The notes under the pieces were generated by a model. The model saw only the letters and a list, made by a program, of their open reading frames with translations, did no database searches and was not told the origin of the DNA. From Bacillota bacterium (GTDB lineage Bacteria > Bacillota > Clostridia > Lachnospirales > Lachnospiraceae): DNA of 64,000 bases. The DNA lies in assembly GCA_023395555.1 (NCBI GenBank), contig JAEWYQ010000021.1, positions 6,263 to 70,262 of the forward strand, written 5' to 3'. Of the stretch, positions 1 through 8,706 are shown one piece after another. Position 1 is the stretch's first letter, and every line of letters begins with the position of its first letter. Both the position numbers and the translations under genes were made by a program.

Positions 1-28
1 TAGATTAAAGAAAGGTGTGATTACGATT

Positions 29-1078
29 ATGACAGAGAGGAATTATCACGACCAGGTAAATATCGATAATACCCTGCGGCTGCGCGTTCTTGAGGAAAAG
101 CTGCCTCGCTTTTGCAAGTATTTCTTCCGCGGGATTGAACCCACCACCTCCTCCCGTACCAGAATTGCCTATGCTTATGACCTGGGAGTCTTTTTTGAAT
201 GGCTGAAGAATTCCAATCCCTCCTTGAAGAATACACCAATTACCGAATTCCGGCTTGAGCTGCTGGATCAGGTCAAGCCCATTGATCTGGAGGAATACCT
301 GGATTATCTTACCTATTATAAATCATCGGATGAGAAAGAGCATCTGAATGCGGAGAAGGGAAAGAAGCGAAAGCTGGTCTCCCTTCGCAGTTTCTATAAG
401 TATTATTTCCAGAAGGAAATGATCTCCACCAACCCGGCGTCACTGATCCGTGTGCCGAAGCTGCATGATAAGGAAATTGTCCGTCTGGAGATCGACGAGG
501 TGGCAAAGCTGTTGGATGAGGTAGAAACCGCCGAAAACATGACTAAGACACAGCGGAAATATCACGATAAGACGAAGCTCCGGGATCTGGCGCTCATGAC
601 CCTGCTCCTGGGAACCGGTATTCGTGTCTCCGAGTGTGTGGGGTTGGATTTAGATGATGTTGATTTTGATAATAATGGAATCAAAATCCGGAGAAAGGGC
701 GGTTATGAGGTAGTTGTCTATTTCGGTGAAGAGGTTCGCAGCGCCTTGCTGGATTATATCAAGGAACGCAAGCAGATTGTTCCCTGTGAGGGACATTCCA
801 ATGCACTGTTCCTCTCCCTCCAGCATAAACGGATCAATGTACGTTCCGTGGAGAACCTGGTGAAGAAGTACGCTTCCACCGTTACGAAACTAAAGAAAAT
901 TACTCCTCATAAGCTCCGCAGCACCTATGGCACCAGCCTGTACCGGGAAACCGGTGATATCTATCTGGTAGCCGATGTTCTCGGCCATAAGGATGTGAAT
1001 ACGACGAAGAAGCATTACGCCGCCCTTGAGGACAACCGCCGGCGCAGTGCTGCCAACGCGGTCAGATTAAGAGAATAA
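29..1078 (+). CDS. Tyrosine recombinase, XerC/XerD-like
   Basis: Site-specific recombinase of the lambda-integrase family, 349 aa from the ATG at 29. An AAAGG ribosome site lies about 12 bases upstream; a GTG at 17 in the same frame overlaps that site and is less likely. The N-terminal SAM-like core-binding domain covers about residues 15-150 and the catalytic domain about 160-345. All main catalytic residues are visible: Arg199 (GTGIRVSE), His294-xx-Arg297 (PHKLRST), His320 (LGHKD) and the nucleophilic Tyr330 (KKHYA). It is intact. A role in chromosome dimer resolution is possible, but Firmicutes carry several Xer paralogues and no dif-like site or phage gene is visible next to it, so the substrate is unknown. 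Confidence 0.9.
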   Translation: MTERNYHDQVNIDNTLRLRVLEEKLPRFCKYFFRGIEPTTSSRTRIAYAYDLGVFFEWLKNSNPSLKNTPITEFRLELLDQVKPIDLEEYLDYLTYYKSSDEKEHLNAEKGKKRKLVSLRSFYKYYFQKEMISTNPASLIRVPKLHDKEIVRLEIDEVAKLLDEVETAENMTKTQRKYHDKTKLRDLALMTLLLGTGIRVSECVGLDLDDVDFDNNGIKIRRKGGYEVVVYFGEEVRSALLDYIKERKQIVPCEGHSNALFLSLQHKRINVRSVENLVKKYASTVTKLKKITPHKLRSTYGTSLYRETGDIYLVADVLGHKDVNTTKKHYAALEDNRRRSAANAVRLRE

Positions 1079-1275
1079 TGATCCGAATTTGAAAGAGGTG
1101 CACTGAAAATCTAAATAATTTTATCGGATTTATGAACTTTGTTCACATTATATGTGGAAAATATATCTCATTCATTTTAATAAGTATATGAACTTTATCC
1201 GCAATATTGCCATCTTCATTAAGGTAACGATTTTGATACAATTTAACTATAAACACGGTATTCTCTTAACGATGA

Positions 1276-1319
1276 ACACGGACACGGTGCTAACGATAAT
1301 GCACCATGTCCGTGTCTTT
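1276..1319 (+). terminator. Intrinsic terminator after the recombinase
   Basis: A 15-bp inverted repeat (1276-1290 with 1301-1315, one mismatch) around a 10-base loop is followed by CTTTTT. It ends transcription of the recombinase and, read from the other strand, may also stop the converging ABC exporter operon. The roughly 190 bases before it hold no gene I can support. Confidence 0.75.
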
Positions 1320-1338
1320 TTATTCATATAAGGCCAGG

Positions 1339-2103
1339 TTATAACTTTTTATAAATTCTCATTGCAAAGAAATAAGCAATAACGATGATTGCTATACACC
1401 AAGCAAGGGCAACCCAGATATCATTTCCTACCGATTGGTTTGCTAATATATTGCGAATAGCTTCTACGATAGGTGTTACAGGCTGATTATCTGCAAAAAC
1501 ACGTACAGCGGAAGGCATAGTTTCTGTTGGTACAAAGGCTGAACTAATAAACGGTAAAAAGATGATTGGATATGAGAATGCGCCTGCACCGTCTGGTGTT
1601 TTCGCAGCAAGTCCCGCAATTACAGCAATCCAAGTCAAAGCAAGTGTAAAAATCCCAAGAATTCCAAATACCATCAACCATTCTATAATTCCCGCTGAAG
1701 AACGAAATCCCATTAATAATGCAACAAATATAATCACTACAACTGAAATTCCATTAGAAATGATTGATGTTAATACATGTCCCCACAATACGGTAGAACG
1801 GGCAATAGGCATAGAATGAAAACGTTCAAAGATACCACGCTGTTTATCTATAAACAAACGGTACGCTACATATGCAATTCCACTACCAATAGCCATTAAC
1901 ATGATACCTGGCAATAGGTAGTTAACATAATTTTCTGCACCTGTTTGAATTGCGCCGCCAAATACATAAACGAATAACAGCATCATTGCGATTGGCATGA
2001 TACAAACTGTAATAATTGTATCCAAACTTCTTAAAATATGCCGCATAGAACGTCCGAACATAACACTCATATCTTTTAAAAAATATCTATTTGCAGATTC
2101 CAT
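1339..2103 (-). CDS. ABC-2 type transporter permease, DrrB-like
   Basis: Membrane subunit (254 aa) of an export-type ABC transporter of the daunorubicin/oleandomycin resistance family. About six hydrophobic segments are visible, starting near residues 30-50 (TIITVCIMPIAMMLLFVYVF) and ending with an extreme C-terminal segment before the basic tail RIYKKL. Its start codon directly follows the stop codon of the ATPase gene, so the two subunits are made together. The substrate cannot be read from sequence; relatives export antibiotics, lipids or peptides. Confidence 0.87.
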   Translation of the reverse strand: MESANRYFLKDMSVMFGRSMRHILRSLDTIITVCIMPIAMMLLFVYVFGGAIQTGAENYVNYLLPGIMLMAIGSGIAYVAYRLFIDKQRGIFERFHSMPIARSTVLWGHVLTSIISNGISVVVIIFVALLMGFRSSAGIIEWLMVFGILGIFTLALTWIAVIAGLAAKTPDGAGAFSYPIIFLPFISSAFVPTETMPSAVRVFADNQPVTPIVEAIRNILANQSVGNDIWVALAWCIAIIVIAYFFAMRIYKKL

Positions 2104-2865
2104 TTATTTCTCCTCTCCTTTACCAATGATTGTTAGAAATATTTCTTCTAATGTAGGTTGTTTTTCAATATATTCAAGTTTTGCAGGTGGAAATAATTTT
2201 TTTAACCCCTCTAGTGTATCTAGAGCAATAATTTTACCTTCATGAAGAATAGCAATTTTATCAGCAAGCTGCTCCGCCTCTTCTAAATATTGAGTTGTTA
2301 GGAATACAGTAGTTCCTGAAGCTGATAGCTCTTTTACGCTCTTCCATACTTCTAAACGTGCTTCTGGATCAAGACCTGTTGTTGGCTCATCCAGGAAAAT
2401 AATCTTCGGATTTCCCACAAGACTCATTGCTATATCAATTCTTCTTTTCATACCTCCAGAGTAAGTACCCGCTCTACGATCTGCAGCCTCAGCCAATCCA
2501 AAACGCCTAATTAATTCATCTGCTACCGTTTTTGGTTTTTTAAGATGCCTAAGTTTTGCTATCATTTGGAGATTTTCATATCCAGTCAAAATTTCATCAA
2601 TAGCGGCAAATTGGCCTGTAAGACTGATAGAACCTCTAATATTCTCTGGATTTTGTTCAATATCAAAACCATTGATCACAACACTTCCAACATCAGCTTT
2701 AAGTAAGGTAGCCATGATTCTAATCAATGTTGTTTTTCCTGCTCCGTTTGAACCTAATAATGCAAAGATATCTCCCTGCTCGACCTCCAGATTTACTCCT
2801 TTCAGTACTTCTACATCTTTGTAAGCTTTCTTTACTCCTTTAATTTGTATGATGTTTTTATTCAT
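2104..2865 (-). CDS. ABC transporter ATP-binding protein, DrrA-like
   Basis: ATPase subunit (253 aa) paired with the permease immediately downstream. Walker A is GSNGAGKTT, the signature motif is YSGGMKRR and Walker B is IIFLDEPTTGLDPEA. The H-loop position reads TTQYLEEAEQL with Gln in place of His, which is usual for the DrrA branch. The reading frame extends to 2904, but an AAGGAAGG ribosome site sits 7 bases before the ATG at 2865 and the family N-terminus (MNKNIIQIKGVKKAY) starts there. It belongs to the PadR-controlled operon. Confidence 0.9.
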   Translation of the reverse strand: MNKNIIQIKGVKKAYKDVEVLKGVNLEVEQGDIFALLGSNGAGKTTLIRIMATLLKADVGSVVINGFDIEQNPENIRGSISLTGQFAAIDEILTGYENLQMIAKLRHLKKPKTVADELIRRFGLAEAADRRAGTYSGGMKRRIDIAMSLVGNPKIIFLDEPTTGLDPEARLEVWKSVKELSASGTTVFLTTQYLEEAEQLADKIAILHEGKIIALDTLEGLKKLFPPAKLEYIEKQPTLEEIFLTIIGKGEEK

Positions 2866-2981
2866 CTTCTTTCCTTCCTTTACTATGTTGATAAACTTGC
2901 TCAAACCTGCTTCAAATTCAACAATATGACTTGAACAGCGTTCATAAAGAAAGAGCCGGCAACAGTGATTTTACTCACATA

Positions 2982-3170
2982 TTATCGGCTCTGCGTCTTT
3001 GCGTCTGGCTCTTTGATTACTGATATATTCCGTCTTTTAACATTGATTATCGTTTCCTGTCTGCACTTGGGGCAAAACAGTGGGAAGTTTTCAAGCACCG
3101 TATCATCACGTATCTTAACCCTCGTTTTATTGCCGCAGACCGGACATAATATCCACTCATCAGTACACAC
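2982..3170 (-). CDS. Cysteine-rich KTR domain protein
   Basis: Very small protein (about 62 aa) with two CxxC knuckles (CPVCGNKTR and CPKCRQE) that should bind one zinc, ending in the highly conserved tail ISVIKEPDAKTQSR. This matches the cysteine-rich KTR family, whose function is unknown and whose members are often carried near mobile or resistance genes in clostridia. The start is uncertain: a GTG at 3170 follows GAGGTGG by a short spacer, and another in-frame GTG at 3188 is possible. It sits between the DUF1048 pair and the ABC exporter genes. Confidence 0.75.
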   Translation of the reverse strand: MCTDEWILCPVCGNKTRVKIRDDTVLENFPLFCPKCRQETIINVKRRNISVIKEPDAKTQSR

Positions 3171-3223
3171 ATTACCACCTCTTACCACCCAGAATAATAA
3201 GTCATTACACCCATGTTGCTCCC

Positions 3224-3574
3224 TTACTTTGTTTTATTGGTGACCTTTTTCATTGCCTTATCAACCTCACGGTTAGCCGCTTCTTGATAAATGTCAGTGT
3301 AAGTTTTTAAATCCTTAATAAGGTCATCACAGAAAGCTGCTACATCACTGCCCGTCACATCAAGGACTCCTTTCCCCATAGCCGCACCTTCTTCAAAAAG
3401 ATCGACAATTCCCGAGAGCAAACCTGTTCCTTCTGTCAGCTCAACCGGACCGACCTTAAAGAGATATTTTTGAATCTCTTCATAAACAATTTGATAATCT
3501 TGTGGGAGTGCTTTAACACGCGCCACATGTATTCTCCATTCTCTTTTACCTTCGATGATATCTTGTATTCTCAT
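3224..3574 (-). CDS. DUF1048 family protein (second copy)
   Basis: Soluble, mostly helical 116-aa protein. The N-terminal pattern (ALPQDYQIVYEEIQKYLF) and the later FCDDLI segment match the DUF1048 family and align with the neighbouring protein encoded at 3584-3931. It has a good ribosome site (AGGAGG). DUF1048 genes are typically found in pairs behind a PadR regulator and next to ABC exporters; the molecular function is unknown. It lies 9 bases downstream of its paralogue, so the pair is translated from one message. Confidence 0.85.
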   Translation of the reverse strand: MRIQDIIEGKREWRIHVARVKALPQDYQIVYEEIQKYLFKVGPVELTEGTGLLSGIVDLFEEGAAMGKGVLDVTGSDVAAFCDDLIKDLKTYTDIYQEAANREVDKAMKKVTNKTK

Positions 3575-3583
3575 TCTATCCTC

Positions 3584-3931
3584 CTATTTGCCTAATTTTC
3601 TAGCAATATTATTGTTAAGTTGCTCACGCCACTTGTCACGATAAGATTTTGCTCCTTCTTCACCGACCAGAGCTGAACAGAAGCCATTAATATCATCACC
3701 CAAAACCTCTTGCACACTCTGTCCGTCCGCCGCAGTTTCTTCGAGCAGGCCAAGCACACCGTCAAGAATTGGCATTAAGTTGCGACCGGTGAAATCTGAG
3801 TGCGGCCAAAGATTGGTCTTAATTTTTTCCCATGTTGCTTGATAATCATCCGGCAGCTTTTTGGCTCGCGCTTCAAACACTTTTAACTCTTTCGTCATAT
3901 CACTTCCTGTAACTCTTTCCCAAAAATTCAT
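3584..3931 (-). CDS. DUF1048 family protein (first copy)
   Basis: 115-aa soluble protein of the DUF1048 family, paralogous to the next gene (shared features: LPDDYQATWEKI near residue 27, acidic middle, FCSALV near residue 85). AAAGGAG precedes the ATG at 3931. Its first 32 bases overlap the end of the PadR gene in another frame, which implies translational coupling of regulator and DUF1048 protein. A role as a partner of the exporter or of the regulator is inference from context only. Confidence 0.85.
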   Translation of the reverse strand: MNFWERVTGSDMTKELKVFEARAKKLPDDYQATWEKIKTNLWPHSDFTGRNLMPILDGVLGLLEETAADGQSVQEVLGDDINGFCSALVGEEGAKSYRDKWREQLNNNIARKLGK

Positions 3932-4253
3932 TATTTTTCTCCTTTAACTTATTAATTCTTGATGATACGAATTCCCATCTTTGCCAGAACCTATGCAATT
4001 CCTCACGCCCTGTATCATTTAGTGTAAAAAACTTTCGTGGCGGTCCCATATCGGATGGTTTTTTTTCGATGTTCACAAGTTTATTCTTCTCAAGCCGCAC
4101 CAAAATAGTATAAACCGTCCCATCCACAACATCAGAAAATCCGAGGGAATTCAGCCTTTTTGTGATTTCGTAACCATAGATTTCCTCGTGGCTGATGATT
4201 TCAAGGACACAGCCCTCCAGTACACCCTTTAACATTTCTGTGATATTTTCCAA
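3900..4253 (-). CDS. PadR family transcriptional regulator
   Basis: 117-aa winged-helix repressor of the PadR type: the N-terminus ENITEMLKGVLEGCVLEIIS, the wing-side GTVYTILVRLEKNKLV and PPRKFFTLNDTGREEL are classic for the family. I place the start at the TTG at 4253, six bases after AGAGAGGTG; the GTG at 4262 lies inside the ribosome site. PadR proteins usually repress a neighbouring multidrug exporter and release DNA when a drug or phenolic compound binds. As first gene of the operon it probably represses its own promoter. Confidence 0.9.
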   Translation of the reverse strand: MENITEMLKGVLEGCVLEIISHEEIYGYEITKRLNSLGFSDVVDGTVYTILVRLEKNKLVNIEKKPSDMGPPRKFFTLNDTGREELHRFWQRWEFVSSRINKLKEKNNEFLGKSYRK

Positions 4254-4312
4254 CTTAATCACCTCTCTGCTATCTAGTATTACTTGTATTCTGTATTACT
4301 AACTACTGATAT

Positions 4313-4341
4313 ATAGTAACACGTAGTAGTGATGCTGTCAA
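4313..4341 (-). promoter_or_regulatory. Promoter and likely PadR operator of the exporter operon
   Basis: On the minus strand TTGACA (4336-4341) and TACTAT (4313-4318) are separated by exactly 17 bases. The -10 region lies in a TACT-N7-AGTA inverted repeat, and AGTAATAC occurs twice just downstream, between the promoter and the PadR gene. These repeats are plausible PadR binding sites; that part is inference. Confidence 0.7.
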
Positions 4342-4549
4342 TATATTATTTACATTTGATTTTTCAACCTAACGTTAGCCTTTATGACATCTATTCTGTC
4401 AACACAACGCTACTCATTTTTTAACATGGATATGTTTTTCCCACTTAAATAAGGGCTTCCAGGCATCGAAACCTTCCTCGCAGCAGGAACATTCCAATCT
4501 CTGAAAGCCATTTAACTCTTCTTACTTCTATAATTGTCTTTCCGATCAT
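4342..4549. other. Intergenic stretch with a possible decayed zinc-finger fragment
   Basis: No complete gene is visible. On the minus strand, 4414-4521 is an open frame without a start codon. Its peptide contains CSCCEEGF near the middle and HIH close to its end, which resembles the C-terminal tail of a Cys/His zinc protein. It may be the remnant of a lost gene or may be chance. Confidence 0.15.
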
Positions 4550-5308
4550 TTAATTAAAAATTTCCTTCTGCAATTCGTGAAACCATTTTTCAGAATCTCT
4601 CATTGCCAGTTCCATTTCTTCAAGATCAGATATCTGAATCAGCTTCTCCAACCTGTTAACCACCTCTTTCGGCATGTGATTTGAGATATGCAGCAAATAG
4701 TGATAAGGGTACAAAGGAGTATATTTCAGCCTCAGAAGCATAACCAGCGGTTCGATTACATACCTGTTATAATAGGCATAGCTTTCGGGGAAGGTGCCTC
4801 TTTTGATATATTTGCTTACACGCAGGTGCTGGCTGTACCGATAATCACATTCCTGACGGCATTTCAGTTTATTTGCGGCAATCTCCTGCACATCTGCTTC
4901 CACAAAACCTACAACATTATCTTTATCGAAGATAACCAGTGCTCCTTCTACGATATCATTTATGATATAGTGGTATTCCTTTCTGTCCCTGGAATGCAGC
5001 TGCCAGTTAAAGTCCAGAACTAGGTAAGGATTGGAGCCTTGTATGTGATATACGATCTGCCCCAGCTTCGGATGGTCGTTTCCAGTTTCGTGACGCTGGT
5101 CCAATTCCCCCAACCGGGTAAGCGCCGCCTCTACATGCTCCAGCGCCTCTTCCGCACAATTATCATCAACATCTATCCAATAATCAATATCGGAATATTC
5201 ATCCGCATACCCCATGGCAAAGGAACCCTCCAGCCAAAAGGCATAGACATAGGGTAGATTTTCTAATTCATTTTTTAATGCTTCTGTTATTTCCTTCTCT
5301 GTAATCAT
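4550..5308 (-). CDS. Nucleotidyltransferase domain protein
   Basis: 252-aa protein with the polymerase-beta type nucleotidyltransferase signature: GSFAMGYADEYSDIDYWI near residues 28-45 supplies the G-S and D-x-D metal ligands, and a later acidic residue in YLVLDFNWQ fits the third carboxylate. The C-terminal half is helical, as in aminoglycoside adenylyltransferase relatives. Transfer of a nucleotide to a small molecule or RNA is the family activity; the acceptor is not identifiable here, and calling it a drug-resistance gene would be speculation. It is monocistronic or weakly linked to the methyltransferase upstream. Confidence 0.8.
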   Translation of the reverse strand: MITEKEITEALKNELENLPYVYAFWLEGSFAMGYADEYSDIDYWIDVDDNCAEEALEHVEAALTRLGELDQRHETGNDHPKLGQIVYHIQGSNPYLVLDFNWQLHSRDRKEYHYIINDIVEGALVIFDKDNVVGFVEADVQEIAANKLKCRQECDYRYSQHLRVSKYIKRGTFPESYAYYNRYVIEPLVMLLRLKYTPLYPYHYLLHISNHMPKEVVNRLEKLIQISDLEEMELAMRDSEKWFHELQKEIFN

Positions 5309-5367
5309 AATATCCCTGTCCTCTTCCCGATAAAATTAGTTTTATATTTAAGCTTTTAGCTTAATCC

Positions 5368-6135
5368 TTAGTTAAGCTTTACCGCTCTGGTAGCCATATA
5401 CTGGGGCGCATATTCCCTGATGGCAGCGCCTCCTTCCCTATCCCTGTCCTCATAGAGATCCGTCAGGGTGAAGCCGGCCTTAAGCTGTCCGCCAAGCTGC
5501 TCTTCCATGCTGTGGCTGAATTGTATGCCTTCAAAATTATTCACCATTCTGTCGTAGTCCTCTTTCCTCATCTTCAAAGGATTGAACGGCAATTTATTTA
5601 CCACGGTTAAAGGAGAACTGTCTTCAAACAAAAAATCGATTCCGTTTGAAAATCCGGCTAATAAAATACCTCCCTTTTTTAATACCCTGTGGCATTCCCT
5701 CCATACAGGAAGGATATCTTCCACATAACAATTTGATACCGGATGAAAGATGATATCAAAGGTCTCATTCTCAAAGGGCAGGACCTTCGTCATATCTCCC
5801 TTGATTATTTCAATAGGGTAGCCTTCCCGCTGGGACACCATTTTCTCGGATGCCAGCTGGCGGTCAGAATAGTCAAAAATGGTGCAATTCGCTCCCAATG
5901 CGGAAAAGACAGGCATCTGCTGACCTCCGCCGCTTGCCAGTCCCAGCAGCCGCTTCCCCTTTAAATCCCCGAACCACTGGTGAGGTACGGTTACACATGG
6001 CGTAAGATACACGCCCCACTCTCCTATTTTTGCTTTTTGATACTCCTCCGGTGAAATGGGCCGTGACCATTCACATCCGTTTTCCGCCCATTGATCCCAG
6101 GTTTTTGAATTAATCTCCGTGTATGTTCTACTCAT
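5368..6135 (-). CDS. Class I SAM-dependent methyltransferase
   Basis: 255-aa Rossmann-fold methyltransferase. The SAM-binding motif I is RLLGLASGGGQQ (about residues 61-72), motif II is CTIFDYSDRQ, and the post-motif region reads FDIIFHPVSNCYVEDILPVWRECHRVLKKGG. I start it at the ATG at 6135, preceded by AAAGGAGGGGG, rather than at the longer frame. The GxGxG motif is GLASGGGQQ, slightly unusual but common in this branch. The substrate is unknown; proteins of this kind are often annotated only as small-molecule methyltransferases. Confidence 0.87.
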   Translation of the reverse strand: MSRTYTEINSKTWDQWAENGCEWSRPISPEEYQKAKIGEWGVYLTPCVTVPHQWFGDLKGKRLLGLASGGGQQMPVFSALGANCTIFDYSDRQLASEKMVSQREGYPIEIIKGDMTKVLPFENETFDIIFHPVSNCYVEDILPVWRECHRVLKKGGILLAGFSNGIDFLFEDSSPLTVVNKLPFNPLKMRKEDYDRMVNNFEGIQFSHSMEEQLGGQLKAGFTLTDLYEDRDREGGAAIREYAPQYMATRAVKLN

Positions 6136-6360
6136 TTTAAATCCCCCTCCTTTTTGATAACGACATAAATGACAATTATAAAATAACATAAATCAGGCAG
6201 GACTTCTATGTTGTAAATTTATTAAAATGAATACTACACAAATATAACATAACTGCAATCGCCCATGATTATAGGATGCCTTGCACAGAATACACGAATA
6301 TTCCTCCTCTTTGATCATGTGAATATGCCCGCAGACAAGACATCCCCTGCTGCCAAGGTA

Positions 6361-6390
6361 TATAAAAAGCTGCTACCATTAGTAACAGCT
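6361..6390 (-). terminator. Terminator after the CD3324-like gene
   Basis: On the minus strand a 9-bp stem (one G-U pair), AGCTGTTAC / GTAGCAGCT with a 5-base loop, is followed by TTTTTATA. It begins 7 bases after the stop codon at 6398. Confidence 0.6.
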
Positions 6391-6397
6391 CTTCATT

Positions 6398-6661
6398 TTA
6401 ATGTTTATAAATGATTCTTTTTATCGTATCATAGGAAAGATGATATTCCTCCATAAGCTCCTGTACGGATAATCCCTGCTCTTTCTTATGACGTATTTCC
6501 TGATTCCTTTTATGTAATTCTCTTTTGGTGGCTGTCCTGCTTCCCCATTGACACCTTTTATTTTCCGGCAATGGGATATAGATCAAGCCTCCGCCATAAT
6601 ATTTTTGAATCTCCGCTAATATATGATTCGGTAATACTTCTTTTCCATTTACATATGACAT
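6398..6661 (-). CDS. CD3324 family small DNA-binding protein
   Basis: 87-aa protein. The N-terminus MSYVNGKEVLPNHILAEIQK, the central YIPLPENKR and the C-terminal helix-turn-helix (LSVQELMEEYHLSYDTIKRIIYK) fit the CD3324 family, which is related to the Mor transcription-activator fold. The ATG at 6661 follows GAAGGAG by 8 bases; the frame upstream opens with GTG codons and is less likely. Members are widespread small regulators of unknown target in clostridia. It appears to be a single-gene unit ended by the hairpin just downstream. Confidence 0.75.
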   Translation of the reverse strand: MSYVNGKEVLPNHILAEIQKYYGGGLIYIPLPENKRCQWGSRTATKRELHKRNQEIRHKKEQGLSVQELMEEYHLSYDTIKRIIYKH

Positions 6662-6771
6662 GTATATCACTCCTTCTAAACAATGACATCGGATCTTAGC
6701 CGGATGTCTTAGTCAAATTAAGTCCAGAGTGCAACACATTTCATATTTCTATTGCGATTCTACTGATCGCT

Positions 6772-6867
6772 CTATGCATTGAATCGCCAGACAAACATGT
6801 CCTGTGCTGCATAGAGCGTATAGGGTGCCTGATTAGACATTTTTATATATCGCATAAATTTCAGCAT
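6772..6867 (-). CDS. Possible 31-aa small protein
   Basis: A short frame starts at ATG 6867 with a very good ribosome site (AAGGAGGG, 5-base spacer) and ends at TAG 6772. The peptide begins MLKFMRYIKM and ends FVWRFNA; no family is recognised. An 11-bp perfect inverted repeat (6768-6778 with 6808-6818) overlaps the end of the frame, so the region could instead be a structured RNA or a decayed gene. The rest of 6662-7000 shows nothing else I can support. Confidence 0.3.
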   Translation of the reverse strand: MLKFMRYIKMSNQAPYTLYAAQDMFVWRFNA

Positions 6868-6993
6868 ATGATATCCCTCCTTACTTTAGTTCCTTCGGAA
6901 CAGATGAGATGCAAAGACGGGCATGCTTGAATCTCATCTGCTGTCATTATTATACATGATCAGGATCATATGTACCAGAATTATTTTAGTCTG

Positions 6994-7033
6994 TATAAAA
7001 ATAATGTACCCGAAATAGCTTCAGGTACATTAT
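6994..7033 (-). terminator. Terminator of the galactan operon
   Basis: A 10-bp perfect stem (7001-7010 with 7024-7033, 13-base loop) is followed on the minus strand by an ATTTTTAT tract. It lies 26 bases beyond the stop of the sugar-binding lipoprotein gene. Confidence 0.85.
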
Positions 7034-7058
7034 CTCTTCCTATCCGTATTAACGATAT

Positions 7059-8645
7059 TTATTTATTGCCGGCAACATACTCGGCAATCTGACGCTCTAA
7101 TTCTGCCTTAATATCCTGAATGCCTGCCTTATCCATCAAGGAGGACAAATTAGCAATCGCGGCATCCACATCTCCTGCCATACCGTTGAGCAGAGGGGTA
7201 TAATACTGTGCAACCAGAGCGCTCACGGCAGCTACCTGCGTGGTTACATTAGTTTGGTCAAAGTTAAATCCATCCAGCACGTGTCCGCCCTTTACATTGG
7301 CATTCCAGGCATCCAGAAGCGCCTCGTATCTGTCATCCAGAGCTGTCCTGTTCTCAATATACTCGGTTCTCTGGATCGTCATGTTATTCCAACCCCAGTT
7401 ACAGTTACTGGATATTCCATATCCGGAGGAATCCAATACCTTATACTGGTCTTCACCAACTGCTTCCCAATGCTTGCCCTCGATACCCATATAAGCAAGA
7501 TCGTATACAGCGGGATTTGTGTAGAACTCATTGAGAACCATCATGGCTCTTTCTTTGTTTTTGCTGTTGATATTAATCGCTACACCATTATTGATGTAAG
7601 GATTTACTTTCTTAGGCTGGCTGGAAACCGGATCGATAATGGTACAGTTCCAGTCCGGATGCTCGTTGTTGGCCTGCTTCGCATAGGTGTTGCAGGTTCC
7701 AAGGTTCCAGATCATGCCTGCTGCCGTTCCGTTCAGGAAACTCTCCTGCCTCTCCGCCGTGGAGCTTAAGGCATCAGAGGACCAGCATCCGGCCTCATAT
7801 AACTCCTTCATCTGGATGCAATAATCCCGGAAGGCGTTCCACTCAGCCACATAGGTAACAGAAGTATCCGAAGGATTCTGGGTATTGAACAGGAAGAAGG
7901 TATCCGGTGCGCCGCCTACCGTGGTCAGCCCTTTCGACTGGAAGTACTGGTACCAGGGGCCGCCCTGGCTTGCATAGATGCCGTCGGCGGCACATGCCTT
8001 ATAGAACGCCATCATCTCATCCCAGGAGGTGATATCCTTAAAGCCGTATTTCTGCATCAGGTCGCCGCGTACTGCCATAACATCCTGGCCGAATTCGTTC
8101 TGATAGTTGGGAACCATATAAATCTTACCGTCGATTTTTGCTTGCTCCCAAGCTAATTCAGGAACAACAGACCAGATATCCGGTGCATAGGTCTGAATGA
8201 ATTCCGGTGTCATCTCAGCGAAGCCGCCCATGGAAACGGTTGTTTCATAATGACACCAGCTGGAAGCGGTAAAGATCAGATCAAACTCTTCCTTAGCTGA
8301 GAAAAGCAGGGAATATTTCGTTTCATGCTCACTCCAGGAAAGGAACTCTACGTTTAGGGTAGCATTGCATTTTTCCTTCAATATGTCGTTAATCTTACCG
8401 TAAACCTCGTCAAAATCCGGTGTCCTGTCACCAATGAGATACATGGTCAGTTCAACCGGCTGGGAAGTATCAGCCCCGCCCGCTGCTCCATCGCCTGCAG
8501 AAGGGCTTTGTGTTGCCTCTTTGCCGGGATTCTCCTTTGCTTTGTCGCCTTCCTTACTGCCCTGTGAAGAACCACAGCCTGCCAGTAAAGTAAGCAGCAT
8601 AATGAAGCTCAGTCCAAGTGCAATCAATCTGCTAACTTTTTTCAT
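7059..8645 (-). CDS. Extracellular sugar-binding lipoprotein of an ABC transporter
   Basis: 528-aa solute-binding protein. The N-terminus is a lipoprotein signal (KKVSRLIALGLSF...LLTLLAGCGSS, lipid attachment at the Cys in LAGC), followed by a Ser/Gly/Ala-rich linker. The mature part has the large two-domain fold of the family partnered with LplB/YtcP permeases. It is the last gene of the operon containing two matching permeases, GH35 and GH53 enzymes, so the likely cargo is galactan-derived oligosaccharide. No ATPase is encoded here; such importers usually share a general MsmX-type ATPase. The last position and lipid anchor fit a cell-surface capture role. Confidence 0.9.
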   Translation of the reverse strand: MKKVSRLIALGLSFIMLLTLLAGCGSSQGSKEGDKAKENPGKEATQSPSAGDGAAGGADTSQPVELTMYLIGDRTPDFDEVYGKINDILKEKCNATLNVEFLSWSEHETKYSLLFSAKEEFDLIFTASSWCHYETTVSMGGFAEMTPEFIQTYAPDIWSVVPELAWEQAKIDGKIYMVPNYQNEFGQDVMAVRGDLMQKYGFKDITSWDEMMAFYKACAADGIYASQGGPWYQYFQSKGLTTVGGAPDTFFLFNTQNPSDTSVTYVAEWNAFRDYCIQMKELYEAGCWSSDALSSTAERQESFLNGTAAGMIWNLGTCNTYAKQANNEHPDWNCTIIDPVSSQPKKVNPYINNGVAININSKNKERAMMVLNEFYTNPAVYDLAYMGIEGKHWEAVGEDQYKVLDSSGYGISSNCNWGWNNMTIQRTEYIENRTALDDRYEALLDAWNANVKGGHVLDGFNFDQTNVTTQVAAVSALVAQYYTPLLNGMAGDVDAAIANLSSLMDKAGIQDIKAELERQIAEYVAGNK

Positions 8646-8706
8646 GAATATCCTCCTTTATTTTTGGGTTTCTTTATTGTTAATCCTGACGGATTTACAA
8701 CCTATC

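Noticed and set aside
6240..6360. Minus-strand translation with two CxxC pairs (CLVC, CILC) beyond the CD3324-like gene
   Set aside because: The frame has no start codon before the second half and is interrupted upstream, so at best it is a remnant.
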